Source: Hyaloscypha bicolor E (Eukaryota; Ascomycota; Leotiomycetes; Helotiales; Hyaloscyphaceae). From it: 64,000 bases of DNA. This document shows positions 55,921 through 64,000 of the stretch, piece after piece. Below the pieces are notes generated by a model. That model saw only the letters and a program-made list of their open reading frames with translations. It was not told the DNA's origin and did no database searches. Position numbers and translations under genes: made by a program. How positions within the stretch are numbered: position 1 is the stretch's first letter; each line of letters begins with the position of its first letter. The DNA is taken from positions 4,813,952 through 4,877,951 of the forward strand of contig NW_020194684.1 in assembly GCF_002865645.1 (NCBI RefSeq). Direction: 5' to 3'.

Positions 55921-57511
55921 CTAGTTGCGAGCGTTCTGGGGCAACTTGGCGGTTTGGTGTTCCAATGAGGGTGTGAGAGGAGCGGAAGGTAGAGCTATTC
56001 GGAGAGGAGTCGGTATATTGCGGATGTTGCCATCGAGGCTCTGGTATGATTCCATGATGTGAGAGGTATCCAAATTCAATCGCGGGGAGTGGAGCGTCAG
56101 GAGGATGGCATGGTCATGTAGGCAGAAGTTCTTTATTGAGGCGAGGCTAAGGGAGCCCTCAAGTCAGCTTGCCCCGCTTCAGCCACGCCGCCACTCGATT
56201 TGAGGATAAAAACTAATCATATAGAAGTATCAACTCCGGAAAGTACGAAGTTCAACATGGTTAAACATGGGCACGATATAGAAGGAAGGAAGTGGATTAA
56301 GGGTGAATTGTAGTCATAAATTCTGTAGAATATCCTCCTCAATCAACCCAAAGCCTCATCTATATCTAGCCTTACTCTATAGTCCGGGTTAACCGTTTTG
56401 AAAACAATCCTACTTCCGCGAATGTTGCAAATCACTCGCTTGGATCCTTTCGAACTATCAGAAATAGTGAAATGCCCAAAAGCAAAGCACACCCTTCAGA
56501 TCTTTGACGACGTGTTGAGAGACGCGGCGCCACCATGCTCACGGTCGCCGGATTGCGCCTGGAAGGTCTCAGTTCCTGCGTAGGTTCAGGGTTACCAGAA
56601 TATAGAGCATACCTGGGTGGACCGTGTATCCTCGACATCACTGCTGTGACGATGAACATCGACGAAAGGTGCAGAGAAATCTGGAATGTTTGAGCTGACG
56701 CACAGGACAGATACTGTAGAACAGCATGCTGGAAGACAAACCATTGCACTTGAGCAGGGATGTGTAGGGTCGGGCTGAGGCGGCCGCTTGGGAGGGATGT
56801 GGTGTCCACGTGACATGCTTTGCACTAGCATCTTTTCTGTTGCTGCTATCACTCATCTTGGGGATTTTGGAACTTTGAAAAGGCTAAAGGAAAACGAGGG
56901 AGGTGACTCACTTATCAACTCACAGCCCGCCATCGAAATACGCCTCCGAAATACATATCCATACACTTTATGTCCTCAATTCAAGATGGGTCCCCGAGGT
57001 TCCGCCTCAGGAACCCCGCTTTGAGTTTGGGCTGTAGACCGGTTCTGAGGCGGTGGCACGGGATTGGATGCAAATATTTTTCCTCAGAGGTACGCAGGTA
57101 CGCAGCGTCAGGTGTTTCATGTTGGCTCTATACGAACAACGTCTGGTTTTCAGCTGGTAATACAAATATAGAGTTATGTCCCAGAGGCGTGGAGTACATG
57201 GCAGTTTTAGCCGCGTTGCGGAAAGAAGCAAATCTTCCAACCCCGCCTACTGGTCGCCCGGGGCCCCGAGCCTGAGATTCTCGAAATGGAATCCAGAGAA
57301 GGCATTTGGAATAGTGTAATTTCCGCACGTCTCAAACCGCACATTCCTCTACAAAATGACGAGGCCGGAGCTCTTCCCCGGCAACCCCGTGTTGAATGCA
57401 GAGCATCTTTGCATGAAAGCCTCTCTTCAATATCAGAACCAACGCCGCCACAGCCTTCGCATCAACAACGTCGCAGTGCGAAGGCAGCGACCATTCGTTG
57501 TCAGTACTGCC
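55921..57511. other. Intergenic region, no gene seen
   Basis: About 1.6 kb. Frames such as 56398-56583 (+) and 56432-56809 (-) overlap and do not resemble proteins I know. The last ~150 bp are the upstream part of the Nudix pseudogene. Confidence 0.45.
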
Positions 57512-58624
57512 ATGAAACCGTGCTCGTCCTCCAGGCCTCTGCGCACATCTCGGCAGTATCAACGCTACCTCTTTCGCGCAAATAGTACCATGGCTACCCA
57601 GCCTTTCGATGGCCTAGCGCTTTTGAAGTGCGTCGATACGTGAGAAAACGCCTCTCCTTACATTTCCTACATTTTATGATGACATGATGATGCTCTAACA
57701 ATACATTTGAGAAAGCCTGTACTGCTCCAGATGGCCATATTATCAGCAAAACCCGTCAGCACACAAGGCTTGGATGGCAGACTACTACTATTTCATGATC
57801 CAAATCTATCCCAGACCATTCGGATACATGCACAAATCTATCCTATCTGGCTTGAATCTGCCCTCAGCGTGGATCATCAACCACTCCAAACGTCTCCTAA
57901 CCATGAACCTCGCAGAATCATTCCACGACCGTATGCAAATCACGCGTGCGACTCTCTCCCAAGCAGTGAAAGAAGGAGCCCAACAAGCCCACAGAAGTTC
58001 TACGATGAATTCCTTCCTCTGATTTCTGCAACTGGATAACACGTGCTCGACCTGGATCCCAGTGGTCTCGACCCTTTCAGCATTGTCAGCCTCAGCGCTC
58101 ACATGATAGGATATGTCAAGTCTGGCGACGAGACTAGATATTGGGTACCCAAACGATCAGCCAGCAAAGAGACAGTGCCAAACAGGCTGGATAGCACTGT
58201 TGCGGGCGTCATTCGATCAGGAGAGACGCCGTTAGATTGTATGGTCCGGAAGATTGCACTCGAAGCCTCGATTTCGAAGGAGTATATCAAAGACCACATC
58301 CGATCTTGCGGAACTGTCTCTTATCAGATGGCTATTACGAGCAAAGGGTTGCCTGGCTGTCAACACATTATTTCGCATCTCTATGAGATGGAATTCAGTC
58401 CCCATCTCGTTCCAGTGCCCGATGATGAAGTGGAGAAGTTCACGCTGATGACGCTGGATGAGGTTAAAATGGCGCTGATGGAAGGGGAGTTTGTGGCTAA
58501 TCGCGCTCTGGTTTGGTTGGCATATTTTATCAGGCACGGAATTATGACACCGGAGAATGAGCCAAACTTTTTGCAGATATGCGAAAGGCTTCATAGAAAG
58601 CACGACCTATTTGTTGTACCATAA
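57512..58624 (+). pseudogene. Decayed Nudix hydrolase (thiamine-pyrophosphokinase-related, YJR142W-like)
   Basis: The first exon, 57512-57639, starts with an Arg/Ser-rich, mitochondrial-type leader (MKPCSSSRPLRTSRQYQRY) and continues MATQPFDGLALLKCVD. After an intron (57640-57715) the frame gives WPYYQQNPSAHKAWMADYYY, YPRPFGYMHKSILSGL, the normal N-terminal domain of this family. The frame then shifts near 57970-57995, and the next homologous stretch (KFYDEFLPLISATG) ends at a TAA (58037-58039) where relatives have Glu. Homology resumes as HVLDLDPSGLDPFSIVSLSAHMIGYV and runs to the normal end (LHRKHDLFVVP). The Nudix box itself is altered. Frameshift plus nonsense make a pseudogene the simplest reading; a rescuing intron would have to remove conserved sequence. 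Confidence 0.78.
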
Positions 58625-58804
58625 AGAACAGCGTTTCCAATAGTGTGAGCACTACTGTCAATTATGCTACGGAGGCTTCGTCTTAGCTCGTCCCGCCGAC
58701 GGCGCCCTCCCGGTGGGCCCTGCGGTGTTGGTATCTTCTAACTTTATCTGACTTCCAATTGCATCTTTCGAAGTTCCGAATCCAAAGACATCGGTGGCGT
58801 ATAT
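58625..58804. other. Short spacer after the Nudix pseudogene
   Basis: 180 bp without features, apart from a GC-rich block near 58690-58725. Confidence 0.4.
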
Positions 58805-59080
58805 CTAGAGTAGAACCGATTGATAGCCTGGGGCTAGAATACCTAGAAATACTCCAATGCCAAGTAATAGAGTCCTATATTCTGGTTGAGTTTTACCGTT
58901 TCCATGAACCCATTCCTGGGGCGTGAACATCTTTAATGGTCCAAAGAACTTGCTGATTCTATTCGTCGATGGTGGGGATGCATCTTGGTTGGGAGCAATC
59001 CAAGGCAATGATACCATAAAATAGACAAAGCTCGTTAGGAATAGAACCAGTGTGACTCGGAAAGCCCTGAGTAGGAAATT
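58805..59080 (-). other. Open frame for a small hydrophobic peptide, no ATG at its start
   Basis: The minus-strand frame encodes about 91 residues with two hydrophobic segments: VTLVLFLTSFVYFMVSLPWI near the start and TLLLGIGVFLGILAPGYQ near the end. The linker reads KFFGPLKMFTPQEWVHGNG. It opens after GTCAG, as an exon would, but I could not identify upstream exons or a family. It may be a 3' exon of a small membrane protein, or chance. Confidence 0.25.
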
Positions 59081-59149
59081 CAAATTTGTAGCTGACGTGG
59101 AAGTACGTGTGGACTGTTAGGAGAAGGTGAACCTGAAGTGACTGTTATA

Positions 59150-59830
59150 GAATATTACACAGAGGGTCAAGGAGTGCTAGTAAAGCGTGCAGCGTCAAAG
59201 ACAAGATAAACATGCACAAAATGTTTACGAAGTATTGAGTATACAGGAAAGAAGTCCTAGTGTCTACGAGGTATCGCGAGAGAAGTTAAATACTAAGTAA
59301 TCTTTACAGGGTATAGCATAGAGGGCAGACGAAGTGCCAATAAAGTATCTAGTACTGGGGGAATATCAGTGTGTACTAAGCTTTATAAAGTGTCGTGGAG
59401 AGGGGTAAAAAGCAGTAGTGTCTATGAAGTATCGAGAGAGAAGGCAGATGCGTCGTGATCCTCAATTCATGTGAACTGCAATATCGAGGGCAAACAAGTG
59501 CCAGTGTAGCGTGAAGTGTCGCGAGCGAGGGTAAACTTGGAGTAACTCTTTTGGAAGTGTTGTGGCGAGGGGGGGAAAGCATTAGTGTGTATGAAGTATT
59601 GGGAGAGAAGGTAGATGGGTTATGAAACTCATGGAGTGTTGTGCCAAGGACAAACAGATAGTAGTAATATTGCGTAAAGTGTCGCGAGCAAAGGTGGGCG
59701 CGGAGTACCTCCTTTAAAAGTGTTATAAAGAGGGCGAACAAGCACCAGTGTAGAGTGAAGTGTCGCGAGCAAAGGCGAATGCGGAGTAACTCTTTTAAAA
59801 GTGTCGTAAAGAGGTTTGACGCGAACTAGT
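59150..59830. repeat. Diverged tandem repeat of ~82 bp
   Basis: The motif AAGTGTCGCGAGC starts at 59513, 59677 and 59758 (spacings 164 and 81). It is followed by GGAGTAACTCTTTT or a near copy and GTGT.GTAAAGAGGGCGAACAAG. A weaker unit with GAAGTATTGGGAGAGAAGGT lies between the first two; similar degenerate units (GTATCGAGAGAGAAGG, GTATCGCGAGAGAAG) occur back to ~59260. The plus strand is purine-rich throughout, as in the repeats at 54.8-55.3 kb. Confidence 0.7.
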
Positions 59831-60339
59831 TCTAGTAGAGGTCAACTACTATAACAGGAAGAGGTATGTAATTGGCTGAGTATTGTTCTAAGTAGAGGGA
59901 GGCACAAAGAAAGGAGACATCGATTGTGCGTTAGTAAGTAATGCACTGCAGGCGCTCGACACAGGCGTGAATAGGCTATTTTGAACGAAATTGTCAGACT
60001 AGTAAAGCAACGAAGATAGTAAGTATATGGGAGTATTGCTCTGGTAAAGGTAACAAAGAGGACAGTGTGCGAAAGTATTGGAGTGACAAAGTAGGTGGAA
60101 AAGAGGGAAGAGCCAATGAAGACGGGCGAAAAGTCGAAAAGTTTCGGCGAAGTAATAAGTTAGGACAAGAGTAAACAGTGGGTTTCAGCTTAAGGAAGGT
60201 GTTTCTAAACCGGACGAACATTGAAGGAAGGTTCGCTGGAAGAAGTGGAACTCGCTTAAAAAGGGGCTTTCACAACCGAATCAAAGTACAAACAAACAAA
60301 AACAGAGAACTCTAAATTTGCGATTGATGCTCGAGTAAT
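59831..60339. other. Region downstream of PRP28, no gene seen
   Basis: About 500 bp, still purine-rich on the plus strand. It presumably includes the PRP28 3' UTR. Confidence 0.45.
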
Positions 60340-62905
60340 TTACCAGCCGCCCCCCTTGCCCGCAAACCCTGAACTATCTTCGATCTTCTTCTGCCCTCCT
60401 CCACTCCTGGCTGATTTCTGCTGAGCGGCCTCGTGTTTCCTCAATTCCTCTGGGACCCGTGATATCGAGCTCTTCATCAACATCTGCTTAAGATCATACA
60501 TAACATCTGAATCCTCGTTGCCCAAGAAAGTGATAGCAACACCACTTTTGCCGGCACGACCAGTACGACCTGAGATGTGTGTTAGTTTGTGTCATGCTTA
60601 CTTGTAGGAGGAAAGGGAAGTATGTACCAATTCTGTGCGTATAACTTTCAATGTTGGTTGCCATGTTGAAGTTGACCACCAGGCTGACGTCGGGAACATC
60701 GATACCTCTGCCTGCAAGATCGGTTGCAACCAGGACATTTGTAGTTCCAGATCGCACAGACGCCAAAGCAGCCTCACGTTGCTCTTGCGTCTTGCTACCA
60801 TGCAAAGTGACTGATGAAAAGCCCATATGTTTGATATCTCGAGCCACAGCATCGCAATTGCGTTTGATGTTGACAAATACGATGATAGGAGGTTGGAACT
60901 CGCCGGAAGCGAGAATCTCGTTCAAACGCTTCTTCCTCTTATCTTCACCTGACACGAACTCGACGCGCTGTTCAACAGTCTCGACGGCTTCTCCGACGTT
61001 ACCGATGGTGACTATTGCTGGCCTCCTCAGGTATTTCTTGGCAATCTTTTCCACGGCAGGTGGCATGGTAGCTGTGTACATCATTGTCTGCCTATACCTA
61101 TCTTTGCCACCGAGATGCCTGCTCATCGCTTGGGCGTCTTCAGCAGCATCCGTGTCAGGCTTTTCGTTTCCAACGGGAAGAGCGTCAAGGATCTTATTGA
61201 CCGATTCCTCGAAACCAAGATCGATCATTCGATCAGCTTCATCCATGATGATATAGCAGCACTGGCCCAAAACCAAGACCCGCCTTTCAATACAATCCAC
61301 CAAACGACCGGGAGTTGCAATAACAATCTCGGCACCGTTACGCAAATTGTAGGACTGCTCCTCGAGGGAATGACCACCAACAATACTAACACAAGTAAAG
61401 TTGAGTGGTGTTGCAAACTTCTTGGCCTCGACTTCAATTTGTTGAGCCAACTCACGAGTTGGTGCAAGAATAATAGCGTATGGTCCGTCGTTCTTGGTGA
61501 ATTCGTTCAAAGGGGGCAACTCGGAGATGTATACCAATAGCGGCAACAAAAAGGCAGCAGTTTTACCGGAACCAGTAACAGCCACACCGATCAAATCTCT
61601 TGCCTGTAACGCAATGGGGATAGCTGCCCTTTGAACTGCCGAAGGCTGATCGTATCCAACTTGGTCGATAATATCGAGCAAACGCTTCGGAAGACCGGAC
61701 TCTTGCCAATTTCGCATAGGGTTTGGAATCGCTCCTCCCTTGGTACTGATGTTGAAGTCCTCCTTGAAGATACGCCAATCTCGTTCTCGCATGTGCTCAA
61801 GTTTCTTCTCGCTCCAATGCTTGTCAAGAGAATTTCTTCCACCGGCATCCTCTTTCCTCCGCCGTTCCATCTCCATAATTTCTCTTGCTCGAGCACTGCC
61901 AGCCTCCGAATCCCGTTCTTCCAACGCCTTAGCATACTTTGCAGCACCAGTTTCACTGAGATCTTCGGCAAATCCACCTAACCGTCCTCTACCAAAGAAA
62001 TTGGCTTCAGCGCGGGTAGAGTATATGGGATTGTAGTCCGGACTTGTATCTTCTTCAACGTTCCACTCAAAGTTGAACTTCTTCTCGGTCGTCCGCCTCC
62101 GCTTCTTCTTCGCAGAGAACGTTGACTGATTCGTATCCGCACCCATGTACCGTGTTCGAATAAGAGCAGCTTGTGTATCATCCCCATTTGCTGGACGCTT
62201 CTCGCCAGCCAGAGATGCTTTTCCGCTGGATGTAAGCTGTTTCGTGGGAGCCCCCGTGTCGCCACCTGGCCGATTTTGTTCTCGGTTTCGCACCGCCGCT
62301 GGACCTGCAGGGGCATCGGCTTGACGCATTGCTCGGGGTCCGGTAGGAACGGACGAGGAGCCTCGGCCATTGGTCTCCCGCGGTGCTAATCGTTCTGAGT
62401 TGTCTCTTCCATTCGGAGCTGCATGTCCATTTGAGCTATGCGTGACCCCATTTCGTTCTGCCTCGAGTTTGCGCTTCGCCTCCTCGACCTCCTTCTGTCT
62501 CTTTTCCAGAGCTAGCTTTTCTCGCGCAGCTTTCGACAAGAATTTTGGCTGTGAAGTCAGAAAGTCAGTACAGGTGGAACGACAAACTAGACGTGCTTTG
62601 TGAACATCACTTCCAGATGATGAGCTGTGGTCTTGATAACGTACCTTTGCTGCGGCCTCATCGGCCTCTTTTTTCTTCTTGAGAATGTCTTCGATACTCA
62701 GCGGTCCACGGTCCCGAGAGGCTCCCCATCCCGCCTTCTTCTTCTTCGCAGGCTCTTCTGGCGGCGGAGGAAGCGCATCTGATGGTGGAGGAGGAGGTAA
62801 CTCGCTGGGCGGGGGTGGAGCACTCGAACTTGGGGGCGGAGGAGGTGCTAATGTGTCTGGGGGAGGTGGTGGTATTGAGGAATCGCCATTGCTGAAGACT
62901 GCCAT
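60340..62905 (-). CDS. PRP28: Prp28 / DDX23, DEAD-box ATPase of the spliceosome
   Basis: Exons 62905-62645, 62548-60628 and 60569-60340 join to 803 aa; introns are 96 and 58 bp. The N-terminus has a proline-repeat stretch ([14 protein letters not shown]) and a Lys-rich helix, then a long basic linker. The SKF-type segment [19 protein letters not shown] is characteristic of Prp28. Helicase motifs: Q-motif [14 protein letters not shown], motif I TGSGKT (~412), [22 protein letters not shown] (~521), TATMPP (TAT in place of SAT, usual in Prp28), [27 protein letters not shown] and [13 protein letters not shown] across the last splice junction. Prp28 displaces U1 from the 5' splice site during spliceosome activation. 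The first ATG of the conserved frame ([10 protein letters not shown]) was chosen. All motifs are intact. Confidence 0.96.
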
Positions 62906-63177
62906 TCTCGCCAACGATGGTATTCGAGCCTGCGGAACCCTCGGTCACTCTCTGGCAAGGCCACACAATATAACGAGAGTGATGTGTAGACGACGCGGCA
63001 GTGTTGATGTCCGAAGTCTTTGAGATGACGGATTCAAGTTCAAGTAGTCGATGAGCCTGCAAGGCTGAACAGTCGAGGCTCAAAAGATTTTATGTAAGCG
63101 AGGTTCTTCAACATCCCAAAGCGGAAAATTGCCACGACAAGCTCTCCAGCAACAGAGTTTCTTGCGTTCCGTTCACC
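62906..63177. promoter_or_regulatory. Bidirectional promoter of PRP28 (-) and the mL59 gene (+)
   Basis: 272 bp separate the two start codons, so both genes must share this DNA for their core promoters. No clear TATA or CCAAT box is visible. Confidence 0.5.
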
Positions 63178-63879
63178 ATGGCAATGAATTCTCGGCAGTA
63201 CATTAAGCTCGCAGAGTCATTGCCCCCGCGATTGACCAAATTCTTCGCCCGCTATCCACCTCAAGCCCTCCTCTCCCAATCCGCACTCCCGAGCTCCTCC
63301 ACCCCATCAACAAGCAGCACAGTATCCGATTCCACTGCATCACCAGTGGAGCAAATACCAACCGGCCAAGATGGATTAGCAGTCCCTTCGCCTTTTCGAG
63401 CCCAGAAGCACCCGGTGACGGGGAGGTGGCATGATCCGGTATTTTCGTTACGGAGGCAGGCGGAGCTGGTGAAGCTTGCGAGGCAACATGGTGTCGAGGA
63501 ATTATTACCATATACTGTGAAGGGGACGGAAGAGAGGTTACGGAGGAGAGCAGAGAATGGGCTGAGGGTGAAGGGTACGGGCGTTGGGCAGAGAGTGAAA
63601 GGAAAGGAATCGGAACGGACACTGAAGGGACGGTATGTTTTGGGACTTTTCCTGTGTTATGGAGATTTGGAGATGCAGCACAAAATCTCATGGAAATGTG
63701 TTTTTGCTGACGATGTTATGTCACAGATTGGAGAAGCGCAGACAAGCCATGTTGGAGATGCCGCAGATGATACAGACGTGGAAGGAGGTAAGTTAATCCA
63801 CCGCCTTCAATTCCCGGCAGTTGCTAATCATCACATGCAGCGAGGACATGGCCGTGGATGGAAGAAATGGCCAAAATAA
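63178..63879 (+). CDS. MRPL25: Mitochondrial large-subunit ribosomal protein mL59 (Mrpl25)
   Basis: Exons 63178-63632, 63727-63787 and 63841-63879 join to 184 aa; introns are 94 and 53 bp. The start MAMNSRQYIKLAESLPPRLT is usual for the family (the ATG two codons later is also possible), followed by FFARYPPQALL, a Ser/Thr-rich insert, and SPFRAQKHPVTGRWHDPVFSLRRQAEL. KLARQHGVEELLPY, then a basic stretch, LEKRRQAMLEMPQMIQTWKE and the short last exon RGHGRGWKKWPK complete it. mL59 is a fungal-specific mitoribosome component. No separate presequence is obvious, as in the yeast protein. The gene is divergent from PRP28. Confidence 0.9.
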   Translation: MAMNSRQYIKLAESLPPRLTKFFARYPPQALLSQSALPSSSTPSTSSTVSDSTASPVEQIPTGQDGLAVPSPFRAQKHPVTGRWHDPVFSLRRQAELVKLARQHGVEELLPYTVKGTEERLRRRAENGLRVKGTGVGQRVKGKESERTLKGRYVLGLFLCYGDLEMQHKISWKCVFADDVMSQIGEAQTSHVGDAADDTDVEGGKLIHRLQFPAVANHHMQRGHGRGWKKWPK

Positions 63880-64000
63880 ATGCTGCAATGATGAAGAGTC
63901 TGCATTGTTGCGGACCTGGAGCCCCGAGGCTCTCTGTACAAACATCACGTTGGACGCTTCTGCATGGGATCCGGCGTTAGAGACATGCCACTACGATGTT
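63880..64000. other. Window end, downstream of the mL59 gene
   Basis: 121 bp of probable 3' UTR or spacer; nothing else is visible. Confidence 0.4.

Noticed and set aside
57970..58075. A rescuing intron in the Nudix gene (GTGAAAG...ATCCCAG)
   Set aside because: The donor is weak and it would delete FYDEFLPLISATG and HVLDLDP, which belong to the conserved domain.
61065..61075. TAT instead of SAT in helicase motif III of PRP28 as a defect
   Set aside because: TAT is usual in Prp28/DDX23 proteins.
62549..62644. PRP28 intron 1 as another member of the intron-repeat family (CATCTGGAAGTG then ATGTTCACAAAG)
   Set aside because: The match to 445-aa gene intron 3 is short and may be chance; not enough to claim membership.

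Overview
The window is nuclear DNA of a filamentous ascomycete (Pezizomycotina). Genes are split by short spliceosomal introns (mostly 41-110 bp, GT..AG with CTAAC/CTGAC-like branch sites), lie on both strands and have individual promoters. The gene set is typical of moulds: SWR1, TRAPPII Trs130, a SUN-family wall protein, a two-finger Msn2/Seb1-type factor and a wax-synthase-like acyltransferase. A leotiomycete is my guess for the class; nothing in the sequence proves it. All exon joins below were inferred by eye from splice consensus, reading frame and family resemblance, without transcripts.

Layout. 1.0-5.2 kb: SCOC/Slo1-like coiled-coil gene (+), a conserved 445-aa protein of unknown function (-) and complex I subunit NDUFB8 (-). 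5.6-10.5 kb: SWR1 (+), sharing a promoter region with NDUFB8. 11.4-13.3 kb: wax-synthase-like MBOAT (+) and a small F-box protein (-). 13.6-18.4 kb: TRS130 (+). 19.6-20.8 kb: zinc-free MDR quinone-oxidoreductase-like enzyme (+). 21.8-22.3 kb: a 532-bp hAT-type MITE with target-site duplication. 24.8-26.2 kb: SUN/GH132 protein (+). 27.4-28.4 kb: DUF202 membrane protein (+). 28.9-32.1 kb: HCS1/IGHMBP2-type helicase (+), carrying two introns that are copies of each other. 33.7-35.8 kb: 655-aa protein of unknown function (+). 35.8-40.3 kb: gene-poor. 40.3-41.4 kb: PAQR/hemolysin-III receptor-like protein (+). 41.4-47.3 kb: long non-coding stretch before the Msn2/Seb1-like gene (47.3-49.2 kb, +). 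50.0-52.5 kb: DPH6 (+). 53.1-54.5 kb: coiled-coil protein of unknown function (-). 54.8-60.3 kb: repeat-rich, with a decayed Nudix gene (57.5-58.6 kb). 60.3-62.9 kb: PRP28 (-). 63.2-63.9 kb: mitochondrial ribosomal protein mL59 (+), divergent from PRP28.

The genes do not form a pathway or biosynthetic cluster. They are mostly housekeeping functions: chromatin remodelling, splicing, Golgi traffic, diphthamide synthesis, complex I and the mitoribosome. The most unusual signal is in the introns. Two HCS1 introns align over most of their length and share a stem that pairs their ends, with one compensatory base-pair change. A related ~45-bp unit recurs in introns of the 445-aa gene, in a third HCS1 intron and upstream of the PAQR gene. 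This looks like an introner-like element family that has spread spliceosomal introns locally.
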